The notes under the pieces were generated by a model, which saw only the letters and a program-made list of their open reading frames with translations, searched no databases and was not told the origin of the DNA. A program made the translations under genes and the position numbers. Positions 8,200 to 15,648 of a DNA stretch of 44,275 nt are shown here, one piece after another; position 1 is the first letter of the stretch, and every line of letters begins with the position of its first letter. The stretch spans positions 1 through 44,275 of the forward strand of contig CAMOIE010000022.1 of NCBI GenBank assembly GCA_946615905.1. Direction: 5' to 3'. This DNA is from an uncultured Treponema sp. GTDB taxonomy: Bacteria; Spirochaetota; Spirochaetia; Treponematales; Treponemataceae.

Positions 8200-8619
8200 A
8201 TGCAGTTTTCATGTCGATTCACAATTTCAATTCATATGCTTCTTGTAATCGCGACTTTCCAAAAAAATATGACACTTTCAAGCACGGTCCTTGCGGAATC
8301 TGTAAACGTGAACCCTGTAGAAATTCGACGAATCATGCTACTGCTTTCCGATGCGGGATTGATTGACGTGAAAAAGGGGCGTGGCGGAATAAGGCTTGCG
8401 AAAAATCCAGAGGACATAACATTCTTTGACGTCTTCCGTGCGGTTGAATCATTGGAAAACGGCGGGCTTTTTCACTTCCACGAAAAACCTAACCAGGCCT
8501 GTCCCGTCGGAAAGAAAATTCACCAAACGCTTTTGCCGAAATTGCGTGAGATTCAGGATGCGATGGAAGCAAAAATGGCGGAGATGACGCTTGCCGATGT
8601 GCTTGCCGCGAATTGCTAG
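8200..8619 (+). CDS. Rrf2 family transcriptional regulator
   Basis: This 139-residue winged-helix protein has the Rrf2 layout: an N-terminal helix (FTISIHMLLVIATF), a helix-turn-helix (about residues 26-55) and a wing (KKGRGGIRLAKNPEDITF). It has Cys5, Cys101 (QACPVGKKIH) and Cys139 but not the closely spaced three-Cys iron-sulfur cluster of IscR or NsrR. It is closer to YwnA/HypR-like members, some of which sense electrophiles or disulfide stress through cysteines. AGAGGG (8186-8191) lies 8 nt before ATG. It is divergent from a flavin-protein operon with two palindromic operators between, so a redox or xenobiotic sensor of that operon is the likely role (inference). Confidence 0.85.
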   Translation: MQFSCRFTISIHMLLVIATFQKNMTLSSTVLAESVNVNPVEIRRIMLLLSDAGLIDVKKGRGGIRLAKNPEDITFFDVFRAVESLENGGLFHFHEKPNQACPVGKKIHQTLLPKLREIQDAMEAKMAEMTLADVLAANC

Positions 8620-8677
8620 GGGCCTGCCAAAAACGTTATGCTAAATCCTGGAATTTTCTGATTTTATGACGAGTCTG

Positions 8678-8686
8678 TGCTATAAT
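8678..8686 (+). promoter_or_regulatory. Extended -10 promoter
   Basis: TGCTATAAT, followed after a short leader by AGGAG (8694-8698) and ATG at 8707. No convincing -35 box is seen, as expected for an extended -10 promoter. Confidence 0.55.
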
Positions 8687-8706
8687 TAAAATGAGGAGTG
8701 CAGAAA

Positions 8707-9453
8707 ATGGAATTGGTCAGGGTGACAAAGGAAAATATTGAGCGAGAGCATATCTGCTGTGCAATCTCGAACAGCAAGGATGCCCAGGTTTTGTCAAAAA
8801 AAGAATGGATGAAAAAGAGCTTTGATGACGGACTTGTGTTTTTAAAAAGCAGCGAGCGGGGAAAATGCTTCATCGAATATATTCCGGCGGAAAACGCATG
8901 GGTTCCGATAAATGCGCCAGGTTATGTCTACATCGACTGCCTGTGGGTTTCAGGCTCCCTCAAAGGACATGGATATTCAAACGATTTGCTTCAGGCTTGT
9001 ATCGACGATGCGAAAAGTCAGGGGAGGGCAGGTCTGTGCGTGCTTTCGTCCGCAAAGAAAAAGCCTTTTTTGTCAGACCCTAAGTATCTAATCTATAAGG
9101 GTTTTTTCCTGGCGGACGAGTCCGACTGCGGAATAAATCTGATGTACCTTCCTTTTGACGATGGGGCTTTAGTTCCGACTTTCAAGGACTGTGCAAAGCA
9201 CCCACATATAGAAGATAGCGGTTACGTTTTATATTACACTGGTCAGTGCCCCTTTAATGCAAAATACCTTCCGATTCTAGAAGCGACTGCAAAGGAACAC
9301 GACATTCCCTTCAAGGCAATCCGGCTTGAGACAAAAGAAGCTGCCCAGTCTGCACCAACGCCGTGTACGACCTACGGGCTTTTTTACAATGGTGAATGGC
9401 TCACAAACGAACAGCAGAATGACAAGCGATTTTTGAAGCTGGCTGGAAAATAA
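8707..9453 (+). CDS. GNAT acetyltransferase with C-terminal YoaP domain
   Basis: This 248-residue protein has an N-terminal GNAT fold ('YVYIDCLWVSGSLKGHGYSNDLLQACIDDAKSQG', whose G-x-G-x-S/G segment binds acetyl-CoA) and a C-terminal half with a thioredoxin-like 'YYTGQCPFNAKYLP' start, a TPCTTYGLFYNGEW segment and the short YoaP tail. YoaP-type fusions are known but their substrates are not. GTG at 8698 is also in frame, but AGGAG (8694-8698) is spaced 8 nt from ATG at 8707, so the ATG is used. Confidence 0.82.
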   Translation: MELVRVTKENIEREHICCAISNSKDAQVLSKKEWMKKSFDDGLVFLKSSERGKCFIEYIPAENAWVPINAPGYVYIDCLWVSGSLKGHGYSNDLLQACIDDAKSQGRAGLCVLSSAKKKPFLSDPKYLIYKGFFLADESDCGINLMYLPFDDGALVPTFKDCAKHPHIEDSGYVLYYTGQCPFNAKYLPILEATAKEHDIPFKAIRLETKEAAQSAPTPCTTYGLFYNGEWLTNEQQNDKRFLKLAGK

Positions 9454-9477
9454 GGCAAGAAAAGGTTCTGAAAAAAT

Positions 9478-10245
9478 ATGAGTGTACAGATAGAGTCAAT
9501 TGAAAGTGGGATTCTTGGGAAGAGAATGAATCTTGCCATTTATTGCCCGGCCGGTTTTGAAAAAAAATCTTTGCCGGTGCTGTATTTTCTTCACGGAAGG
9601 AGCGGAAACGAAAGTCTTCTTCAGTGGCTTGGAATGGACATTTGCACGGATCAAATGATTTTTGATGGCGAGATAAAACCTCTGATTATCGTCTGCCCTA
9701 ATCTTGACAATAGCCGTGGGCTTAATTTGTCCGATACCTATCAGGAGGTAAAGGGAAAATACGCTCTTGTCAATAAGGGGCGGTATGAGGATTATCTTAT
9801 TGAAGAAGTCATTCCCTTTGTTGATAAAAATTTTTGCACTGACAGGAACCGAAGCGGAAGATTCATCGGCGGTATTTCTTCTGGGGGATATACTGCATTG
9901 AGCGTGGGGCTTCGACACCAGGAATTGTTTTCCAAAATCGGGGGGCACATGCCCGCTGTCGATTTGTCCTATGCTGATGAGGACGAGTGCTATTTTGAGA
10001 ATGAAAAAATGTGGCTTGAAAATGACCCGATTACAATTGCGGGGCGTTCGACTTTTGACGGGTTAAAAGTTTTCCTTGATGACGGAAAGAATGATGAGGG
10101 AAAATTCTTCCGTGCCTGTGAAAAACTTTTTCATATACTGAAGAAAAATGGTGTGGACGTTCAGAACCATCTTTTTGAGGGTCATCATGACGGCGAATAT
10201 GTCAAGGCCAATTTAAAAACTTATCTCCGTTTTTACAATCAATAG
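9478..10245 (+). CDS. Alpha/beta hydrolase, esterase D-like (PF00756-type)
   Basis: This 255-residue cytosolic enzyme has the oxyanion region 'LPVLYFLHGRSGNE', the nucleophile elbow G-I-S134-S-G, a probable acidic residue in 'VFLDDGKND' and the catalytic His in 'GHHDGEY'. The order and spacing match the putative esterase family (S-formylglutathione hydrolase/feruloyl esterase-like). There is no signal peptide. It may hydrolyse acyl esters of small molecules. It starts 24 nt after the YoaP-GNAT gene and is probably co-transcribed with it. Confidence 0.82.
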   Translation: MSVQIESIESGILGKRMNLAIYCPAGFEKKSLPVLYFLHGRSGNESLLQWLGMDICTDQMIFDGEIKPLIIVCPNLDNSRGLNLSDTYQEVKGKYALVNKGRYEDYLIEEVIPFVDKNFCTDRNRSGRFIGGISSGGYTALSVGLRHQELFSKIGGHMPAVDLSYADEDECYFENEKMWLENDPITIAGRSTFDGLKVFLDDGKNDEGKFFRACEKLFHILKKNGVDVQNHLFEGHHDGEYVKANLKTYLRFYNQ

Positions 10246-10286
10246 TAGTGACAAGTAAAATATAAGCGAACGAAAAAACTTCATGC

Positions 10287-10315
10287 TTGACGAGACGGAT
10301 ATTCTCGTCTAGAAT
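10287..10315 (+). promoter_or_regulatory. Sigma70 promoter with inverted repeat in the spacer
   Basis: TTGACG (10287-10292), a 17-bp spacer and TAGAAT (10310-10315). Perfect 7-bp arms GACGAGA/TCTCGTC (10289-10295/10303-10309) overlap the -35 box and spacer, suggesting a repressor site. It starts a 160-nt leader for the oxidoreductase gene at 10494. Confidence 0.75.
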
Positions 10316-10333
10316 GGTTATCACTTATTAACC
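10316..10333. promoter_or_regulatory. Operator-like motif A at the +1 site
   Basis: GGTTATCACTTATTAACC directly follows the -10 box, with GGTTA/TAACC ends. It matches 14 of 17 bases of the motif at 26029-26045, which lies at the same place in another promoter, so both may bind one regulator. Confidence 0.6.
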
Positions 10334-10493
10334 AAAATGCGGCACCATCGGACAAATAAAAGTGGAAAAAGTCAGGAGAAAAAAACTCACTGGAAATACA
10401 ATTCATCTAAGCAACGGAGGTGTGATACACATAAGACTCTGCTCGTCTTGAGCCTGTCATGCCGGTGAGGCGGAATTTTCAATAGGAGGAAAA

Positions 10494-11174
10494 ATGAACA
10501 TATTGCTTATAAACGGCTCTCCTAAGGGAGAAAAGAGCGACACGATGGTCATGACACGTGCCTTTATGGATGGACTTGATGCTAAAAAACACAAGGTCAC
10601 ATATATCGATATCATGAACCAGCACATTGAATTCTGCAAGGGCTGCTTTACCTGCAAGAAAAACGGAGGAAAGTGCGTTCACGATGATGACATGGCTGGC
10701 CTTCTTCAAAAATATCTGGAATCTGACCTTCTGATTTTAAGTTTTCCACTTTACTGCTACGGAATCCCGGCTCCGCTGAAAGCTTTTTTTGACAGGACGA
10801 TGCCGCTTTCATCAATGGCGATGCAAAAAGTCGGCGACAGATACGAGCATACAAGCGACGTGGATTTTTCAAAGATTCACACGGTTGTCATAAGCGGCTG
10901 CGGTTTCCCGAACGCGAAAAACAATTTCGAGCCTTTGAGGCGAGAGTTTGAGCTGATGATTCCGCACGACCTTTTTATGCTGACCGTGCCGGAAGCCCCC
11001 ATGTTCAACGCCCCTGAGGCTGAGAGCGTGACAAAGCCATTTTTGGAGCTTGTGAAGCAGGCTGGGAAAGAATATTCAAAGAATTTCTCGGTTTCAGATG
11101 AACTGATGGAAAAACTTGCAATTCCGATGATACCGGAAGAAATGTACGCAAAAATCTGCAACGGGGAAGTGTAA
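10494..11174 (+). CDS. NAD(P)H-dependent FMN oxidoreductase, flavodoxin-fold
   Basis: This 226-residue protein starts with the FMN loop 'LLINGSPKGEKSDT', then a Cys-rich 'CKGCFTCKKNGGKCVHDDDM' segment and 'SFPLYCYGIPAPLKAFFDR', typical of NADPH-dependent FMN reductase or iron-sulfur-flavoprotein-like oxidoreductases. It is probably a quinone, nitro-compound or disulfide reductase. ATAGGAGG just upstream supports the ATG. Its regulated promoter is 180 nt upstream. It is followed by a VOC gene after 10 nt. Confidence 0.85.
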   Translation: MNILLINGSPKGEKSDTMVMTRAFMDGLDAKKHKVTYIDIMNQHIEFCKGCFTCKKNGGKCVHDDDMAGLLQKYLESDLLILSFPLYCYGIPAPLKAFFDRTMPLSSMAMQKVGDRYEHTSDVDFSKIHTVVISGCGFPNAKNNFEPLRREFELMIPHDLFMLTVPEAPMFNAPEAESVTKPFLELVKQAGKEYSKNFSVSDELMEKLAIPMIPEEMYAKICNGEV

Positions 11175-11184
11175 GAGGAAAAAA

Positions 11185-11568
11185 GTGAAAATCGAACATA
11201 TTGCGCTGTATGTTGAAAATCTGGAAGCCGCAAAAGAGTTTTTTTCAAAGTATTTTTGTGGCAAGGCGAATGGGGGCTATCATAATGAAAAAACTGGATT
11301 CAGGTCTTATTTTATTTCATTTGACGATGGAACGCGGCTGGAGATAATGACCAGACCGGATATTGTCGATTCTGAAAGGTCTGTCTACAGAAGCGGATAT
11401 GCCCACATAGCTTTTTCCCTCGGCAGCAAGGAAAAGGTTGATACTCTTACTGACCGCATGAAAAATGACGGCTATACAGTTATTTCGGGGCCAAGGACAA
11501 CTGGTGACGGCTATTATGAGAGCTGCCTTGCTGCCTTTGAGGAAAATTTGATTGAGCTGACTGTATGA
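11185..11568 (+). CDS. VOC (glyoxalase/bleomycin-resistance) family protein
   Basis: This 127-residue protein has two beta-alpha-beta-beta-beta units: 'KIEHIALYVENLEAAKEFFSKYF' and 'GYAHIAFSLGSKEKVDTLTDRM'. Candidate metal ligands are the His of IEHIAL, the Glu of LEIMTRP, the His of YAHIAF and the Glu of IELTV. Family members isomerise, cleave or sequester small electrophiles and drugs; the substrate here is unknown. GTG start, with AGAGGA upstream. Its last 14 codons are also the left edge of the 990-bp duplicated segment. Confidence 0.85.
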   Translation: MKIEHIALYVENLEAAKEFFSKYFCGKANGGYHNEKTGFRSYFISFDDGTRLEIMTRPDIVDSERSVYRSGYAHIAFSLGSKEKVDTLTDRMKNDGYTVISGPRTTGDGYYESCLAAFEENLIELTV

Positions 11569-11587
11569 TTAAAAGGAGGATGAAAAA

Positions 11588-11920
11588 ATGAAAGACTTAA
11601 TCGCATACTGCGGACTTGACTGCGAGACGTGCGATGCAAGAATCGCAACGATTAACAACGATGATGAGCTTCGCAAAAAGACTGCTGCTGAATGGAGCCG
11701 GCTGAATCAGGTGGAGATTGGGCCGGAGGCGATTAACTGCACAGGCTGTCGGGTGGCCGGTGTGAAGTCTCCATATTGTGGAAATCTCTGCCCGATCCGC
11801 CAGTGCGCGCTCAAAAAGAATGTGGCGACCTGCGGCCAGTGTGATGAAATGGCAAAGTGTGAAAAACTTGCACCGATTGTGAGAAACAATGAAAGCGTAA
11901 GGAAGAACTTGCATTTGTGA
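11588..11920 (+). CDS. DUF3795 Cys-rich protein (copy 1)
   Basis: This 110-residue protein is rich in cysteine: 'YCGLDCETCDARIAT' at the N-terminus, 'INCTGCRVAG', 'YCGNLCPIRQCALKK' and 'TCGQCDEMAKCEKL' later. This pattern marks the DUF3795 family, which presumably binds zinc or an iron-sulfur cluster; its function is unknown. AAGGAGG precedes the ATG. It forms a pair with the downstream GNAT gene (7-nt gap), and the pair is duplicated unchanged at 20.1 kb. A diverged third copy is at 16883. Confidence 0.85.
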   Translation: MKDLIAYCGLDCETCDARIATINNDDELRKKTAAEWSRLNQVEIGPEAINCTGCRVAGVKSPYCGNLCPIRQCALKKNVATCGQCDEMAKCEKLAPIVRNNESVRKNLHL

Positions 11921-11927
11921 GGAGAAA

Positions 11928-12479
11928 ATGAAATATACTAAGACAATCGAATTAAAAGATGGAAGAAATTGCATAATCAAGACAGCCGGAAAGGATGTGG
12001 CGAAAGAAGTCTTGTCTGTCTTTATCCAGACTCATGCGGAGACGGATTATCTTTTGACATACCCCGATGAAAATTCCTTCACGCTTGAAGATGAGGAGGC
12101 CTTCCTAGACAAAGCCGCGAATCACGAGCGGGAAGTGGAGCTTTGCGCCGTAGTAGACGGAAAGATTGTCGGCACGGCTGGAGTCGAGCTTGTCGATGAC
12201 AAGGAAAAAGAGCGTCACCGCTGTTACTTCGGAATTTCAATCCTCAAAAACTGGTGGGGACTTGGAATCGGCCTTGGTCTTATTGAAGCCTGTATCGACT
12301 GTGCGAAAAAAGCCGGATATGAGCAGATGGAGCTGGAAGTTGTCGCAGATAACAAGCCCGCCATGGCGCTCTATAAGAAAGTCGGCTTTTCTGAGTTCGG
12401 TAGAAATCCCAAAGGTTTTAAGTCTCGGTTGACCGGCTGGCAGGAACTGATTTTGATGCGGCTGGAGCTTGCAGCGTAA
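11928..12479 (+). CDS. GNAT family N-acetyltransferase (copy 1)
   Basis: This 183-residue GNAT has the acetyl-CoA-binding segment 'KNWWGLGIGLGLIEACIDCAKK' (motif A) and 'VADNKPAMALYKKVGFSEFGRNPKGF' (motif B), then 'GWQELILMRLEL' at the end, typical of the RimI/RimL-like small-molecule acetyltransferase branch. Substrate unknown. It is identical to the gene at 20467-21018. The C-terminal GWQEL.LMRLEL also survives as a separate relic at 13307-13345. Confidence 0.88.
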   Translation: MKYTKTIELKDGRNCIIKTAGKDVAKEVLSVFIQTHAETDYLLTYPDENSFTLEDEEAFLDKAANHEREVELCAVVDGKIVGTAGVELVDDKEKERHRCYFGISILKNWWGLGIGLGLIEACIDCAKKAGYEQMELEVVADNKPAMALYKKVGFSEFGRNPKGFKSRLTGWQELILMRLELAA

Positions 12480-12533
12480 AATATGTTACGTCTTGTTGGC
12501 ATCGAAAATAAAGAAGTTAGAAATGCTTTATTG

Positions 12534-12550
12534 AATGAATATTATTCATT
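12534..12550. promoter_or_regulatory. TetR-type operator, copy 1
   Basis: AATGAATATTATTCATT, a perfect palindrome about one central base. The same site stands before the TetR gene at 21073-21089, so the acetyltransferase gene at 12618 may be under that regulator. Confidence 0.6.
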
Positions 12551-12582
12551 GACGCACATTCAATTCAATTCTATTCTATAAT
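12549..12582 (+). promoter_or_regulatory. Promoter copy with over-long spacer
   Basis: TTGACG (12549-12554) and TATAAT (12577-12582) are 22 bp apart. The copy at 21088-21116 has 17 bp because it lacks one ATTCA unit. Extra slippage here probably weakens the promoter unless the good -10 box compensates. Confidence 0.5.
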
Positions 12583-12617
12583 TAAATCATGATGGAGAAG
12601 TGTAAAGGACAATCACT

Positions 12618-13265
12618 ATGAATAAAATGGATGTAAAAAATGATATCTCGATTCGCCTGGCAACCCCAGATGATGCGGCGGAGTTGCTTTCGATTTATGC
12701 GCCGTACGTCACCGGCACAGCTATCACTTTTGAATACGATGTTCCGACTGTAGATGAGTTTAGGGGAAGAATCGCAAAAACTCTTGAACGCTATCCATAC
12801 CTTGTCGCAGAGTCAAACGGAGAAACTGTCGGTTATGCGTATTTGGGAAAATTTCAGCCGAGAATCGCATACCAGTGGGCGGCAGAGACAAGCATATACG
12901 TTAAAAAAGATTGTCGCAAAAGTGGAATCGGAAGAAGACTTTACACTGAGCTTGAGAAAATCGCACGGGCGCAAAATCTGGTAAGTCTTCACGCTTGCCT
13001 TATGTATTCAGAAAGAGAAGACGCACGTGCGCCAAAAGACAGCCTGAATTTCCATACGAAAATGGGCTACAAGCTGAGCGGCACAATATACAATTGCGGC
13101 TACAAATTTGACCGCTGGTACGACATTATCTGGATGGAAAAATTCCTGTGCGAGCTTCCAGAAAAGCCAAAAGTGCTCATTCCATTTCCAAAATTAGACA
13201 AGATGGAAAGATTCAAGAAATTGAACTTGAATTGGGAAAATGATAATAGAAACAACTCTTTATGA
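12618..13265 (+). CDS. GNAT acetyltransferase, phosphinothricin-acetyltransferase-like
   Basis: This 215-residue protein matches the Pat/Bar-like GNAT branch: 'IRLATPDDAAELLSIYAPYV', 'TAITFEYDVPTVDEF', the acetyl-CoA loop 'DCRKSGIGRRLYTELEKIA', and 'FHTKMGYKLSGTIYNCGYKFDRWYDIIWMEKFL'. Family members acetylate phosphinothricin, methionine sulfoximine or related amines, and many are broad detoxifiers. The C-terminus is about 35 residues longer than usual. AAAGGA precedes ATG by 9 nt; a second ATG lies 3 codons in. Confidence 0.87.
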   Translation: MNKMDVKNDISIRLATPDDAAELLSIYAPYVTGTAITFEYDVPTVDEFRGRIAKTLERYPYLVAESNGETVGYAYLGKFQPRIAYQWAAETSIYVKKDCRKSGIGRRLYTELEKIARAQNLVSLHACLMYSEREDARAPKDSLNFHTKMGYKLSGTIYNCGYKFDRWYDIIWMEKFLCELPEKPKVLIPFPKLDKMERFKKLNLNWENDNRNNSL

Positions 13266-13306
13266 TTTCAAAAAATGAGTGGGAGCGCGGATAGTCGCGC
13301 TATGTT

Positions 13307-13345
13307 GGCTGGCAGGAGCTTGTACTGATGAGGCTGGAGCTGTAG
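13307..13345 (+). pseudogene. C-terminal relic of a GNAT gene
   Basis: The 13 codons read GWQELVLMRLEL-stop, almost the same as the end of the intact GNAT at 11928 (GWQELILMRLELAA). There is no upstream part of the gene. It is the remains of a third copy, now in the leader of the racemase gene. Confidence 0.7.
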
Positions 13346-13366
13346 GAAAGTTTTAAGGAGAAAAAT

Positions 13367-14059
13367 ATGAAGACAATCGGACTTATCGGCGGAATGAGTT
13401 GGGAAAGCACAATTCCCTATTACAAAATCATCAACGAAACCGTAAAAGAACAATTGGGCGGCTTTCATTCTGCAAAGATTTTCATGTACAGCGTTGACTT
13501 TGCAGAACTTGAAGAATGTTTGACATCGGGCAACTGGAAAAAAATCACGGATATTTTGGGCAATGCAGCCCTTTCACTTGAAAAGGCAGGCGCGGACTTT
13601 ATCGTTATCTGCACAAACACGATGCACAAGGTCGCCCCGGAAATCCAAAAGAAAATCAACATTCCGATTCTACACATCGCGGACGCAACTGCAATGGCGT
13701 TAAAAGAAGCAGGCATAAAAAAGGCCGGTCTTCTTGGAACAAAATACACGATGACGCAAGAGTTCTACAAAGAAAAAGTAAAGAGCCACGGAATCGACGT
13801 TGTGCTTCCAAATGACGGCGACATTGAAAAAGTAAACTCGGTAATTTTTGACGAACTTTGCCTTGGCACACTCAACGACGCATCGCGCAAAGAATACAGC
13901 CGCATAATCAAAACGCTTGAATCAAAAGGAGCGGAAGCTGTAATCCTTGGCTGCACGGAAATCGGACTTTTAATCAGCCAAAAAGACAGCACTCTCCCGG
14001 TTTACGATACGACTGTAGTTCACGCACGCGCGGCGGCATTGATGGCGTTGGAGGGCTAA
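13367..14059 (+). CDS. Aspartate/glutamate racemase family protein
   Basis: This 230-residue protein has the two-cysteine catalytic layout of the PLP-independent Asp/Glu/hydantoin racemase superfamily: Cys82 in 'VICTNTMHK' and Cys196 in 'ILGCTEIGLL', after the N-terminal 'IGLIGGMSWESTIPYYKIIN'. The sequence is YgeA-like. AAGGAG (13355-13360) is 6 nt from ATG. The next gene encodes an ATC-hydrolase-like protein; some ATC racemases belong to this superfamily, so it may racemise that thiazoline rather than aspartate (inference). Confidence 0.88.
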   Translation: MKTIGLIGGMSWESTIPYYKIINETVKEQLGGFHSAKIFMYSVDFAELEECLTSGNWKKITDILGNAALSLEKAGADFIVICTNTMHKVAPEIQKKINIPILHIADATAMALKEAGIKKAGLLGTKYTMTQEFYKEKVKSHGIDVVLPNDGDIEKVNSVIFDELCLGTLNDASRKEYSRIIKTLESKGAEAVILGCTEIGLLISQKDSTLPVYDTTVVHARAAALMALEG

Positions 14060-14096
14060 CACAAATAGGATGTTACAAAAACCAAGGAGAACTAAA

Positions 14097-14705
14097 ATGA
14101 ACATTTCAGAAACGAAATTCAATTTTTTAAAAGACGACTGCATCAAACTTTTTGGAAATGAGGTCGGCGCGGAAGTCTATAAAAACACTGACGAATTGTA
14201 TATAAAGCTCTGCGAAGAAAACGACAGTCAGAACAATGACGCAATCAAAACGCACATGACCGAGAACATGTTTCCGCCAATGGCCTACTACCTAACGCTT
14301 CGGGAAAACAATATCGAAAAAGACGCGGCTCTGGATTACGTCCGAAAAGAAACTCAAAAAACAGCCGAGGCAAAGCGCGGAGCCAACGCGAAAATGGCAT
14401 CGCTTCCCTGTGCATATCTTTTATACAGAATGTTTGTAAAAAAAGTGATGAAAAAGAATTTTCCGGTCGAAGGCTGGGAAACAGAATGGGTTCAGCTTGA
14501 CGGAAAGCAAATCGCATTCAATATGAAAAGATGCATTTACAAGGGCATGTGTGAAAAATACAGCTGCCCCGAATTGTGTACAGTCTACTGCGAAAACGAC
14601 GACATCGCTTTTGCAGGCCTAATGCCAAAAATAAAATTTGAGCGCACAGAAACTTTAGGACAAGGCGGTCAGTGTTGCGACTTCCGGTTTATAAAAAATG
14701 AGTAA
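14097..14705 (+). CDS. L-2-amino-thiazoline-4-carboxylic acid hydrolase-like protein
   Basis: This 202-residue cytosolic protein has the N-terminal helical part, a central 'MFPPMAYYLTLRENNIEKDAALDYV' and a Cys-rich C-terminal half ('CIYKGMCEKYSCPELCTVYCENDD', 'GQGGQCCDFRF') that I recognise as the ATC hydrolase/L-2-amino-thiazoline family. Known members open L-ATC on the route to L-cysteine, but many relatives are uncharacterised. ATG at 14097 is chosen since AAGGAG lies 8 nt upstream; the 9 codons before are not used. It probably works with the racemase 37 nt upstream. Confidence 0.72.
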   Translation: MNISETKFNFLKDDCIKLFGNEVGAEVYKNTDELYIKLCEENDSQNNDAIKTHMTENMFPPMAYYLTLRENNIEKDAALDYVRKETQKTAEAKRGANAKMASLPCAYLLYRMFVKKVMKKNFPVEGWETEWVQLDGKQIAFNMKRCIYKGMCEKYSCPELCTVYCENDDIAFAGLMPKIKFERTETLGQGGQCCDFRFIKNE

Positions 14706-14729
14706 AGGGGAAAAGAAGAGGAAACAAAT

Positions 14730-14927
14730 ATGAGTAAGTTTGATTCATTGTGGAAATATGTGGCGGAAAATCAGATTGGCAAATTAACCTTTGCGGATGT
14801 GGAAAAAATCTGCGGCTTTCCAATCGACCATTCGTTTTTAAAATACAAAAAAGAATTGGAGACTTACGGATTTAAAGTCGGAAAAATTTCTATGAAGGAA
14901 AAGACAATCGCAATTGAAAGGATGTAG
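14730..14927 (+). CDS. Small conserved protein MSK(F/Y)DSLWKYV family (copy 1, intact)
   Basis: This 65-residue protein reads 'MSKFDSLWKYVAENQ...LTFADVEKICGFPIDHSFLKYKKELETYGFKVGKISMKEKT'. Function unknown; the layout (KYDxL..Y then an 'LTF.DVE.I.G.P' helix) vaguely recalls DUF7662-type DNA-associated small proteins, which is weak evidence. The window holds another intact copy at 25016, a frameshifted one at 18647 and a truncated one at 16113, always next to acetyltransferase or other detoxification genes. Confidence 0.7.
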   Translation: MSKFDSLWKYVAENQIGKLTFADVEKICGFPIDHSFLKYKKELETYGFKVGKISMKEKTIAIERM

Positions 14928-14947
14928 GTAGGAAGGAGGCAAATTGA

Positions 14948-15523
14948 ATGACTTGTATGGAAACATTGCTTGGACGGCGTAGCGTTAGAAAATATTCTGC
15001 CGACGCGGTGGCGGACAAAGAGCTAAAACAGATTTTGGACGCAGGCCTTTATGCGGCAAATGGCGGCGGACACCAGGTGCCGTGCTTTATCGTTTTGAAC
15101 GGCCGCGAAAAAGTCCAAAACTTTGTGGCCATTGCCCAAAGCGAGCTAGCCCGCTTTGACGAGACAATCAACACTTACCAAAAAAGCGCGATTCTAAATT
15201 GCCGCGACAATCCGAACTACGATTTTTCATACGGCGCGCCAGTTCTTATTTTGGTCGTTGCCCCGCATGACCACGGTAACAGTATGGCGGACTCTTGTTG
15301 CAGCGTGCAGAATATGTTGAACGCCGCCTATTCGCTAGGGCTTGGTTCTTGCTACATGAACATTCCGCATTGGACAACGCGCACCCGAGCCGTCCGCGAG
15401 GCAATGTACGGCTTTGGAATGAAAACGGAAGAAGACATTTTCGCGGGGCTAGTAATCGGACATACAGAGAATCTGGAATTAAAAGCCGCGCCGCGAAAAG
15501 AAGGTCGCGTCGTGATTGTATAA
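14948..15523 (+). CDS. Nitroreductase family protein
   Basis: This 191-residue protein fits the FMN-dependent nitroreductase fold: 'LLGRRSVRKYSADAVADKELKQILDAGLYAANGGGHQVPCFIVL' (FMN phosphate binding by R-R-S-V-R), 'GAPVLILVV', 'DSCCSVQNMLNAAYSLGLGSCYMNI' and 'GLVIGH'. Family members reduce nitroaromatics, quinones and flavins with NAD(P)H. AAGGAGG (14933-14939) is 8 nt from ATG; a second ATG lies 3 codons downstream. Confidence 0.88.
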   Translation: MTCMETLLGRRSVRKYSADAVADKELKQILDAGLYAANGGGHQVPCFIVLNGREKVQNFVAIAQSELARFDETINTYQKSAILNCRDNPNYDFSYGAPVLILVVAPHDHGNSMADSCCSVQNMLNAAYSLGLGSCYMNIPHWTTRTRAVREAMYGFGMKTEEDIFAGLVIGHTENLELKAAPRKEGRVVIV

Positions 15524-15558
15524 AAAATTGTCACCGAAGCTGTATGGGATAAAAATAA

Positions 15559-15648
15559 ATGAGTCTTTCAATAAGAAAAATAGACAATGACAAAATAGAA
15601 GATGTAAAAGGAGTGTTTCGATATGAGTACAAAAGAATTAAAATTTAG
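15559..15648 (+). other. Short open frame overlapping the next gene's start; possible GNAT N-terminal relic
   Basis: The 29 codons read MSLSIRKIDNDKIEDVKGVF..., like the first strand of many GNAT proteins, then run off-frame into the start of the gene at 15623. There is no clear ribosome site. It may be a decayed N-terminus or chance. Confidence 0.2.

Larger units (their letters stand above)
11527..12516 (+). repeat. Perfect 990-bp direct repeat, copy 1
   Basis: Identical to 20066-21055. It covers the last 14 codons of the VOC gene, a complete DUF3795 gene, a complete GNAT gene and 37 bp beyond. Similarity continues with a few changes to about 12595. There is no terminal inverted repeat or transposase. 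Confidence 0.93.

Noticed and set aside
10334..10493. A second leader peptide before the oxidoreductase gene at 10494
   Set aside because: Candidate short frames have ribosome sites touching or too near their starts, and no alternative anti-Shine-Dalgarno pairing was found.
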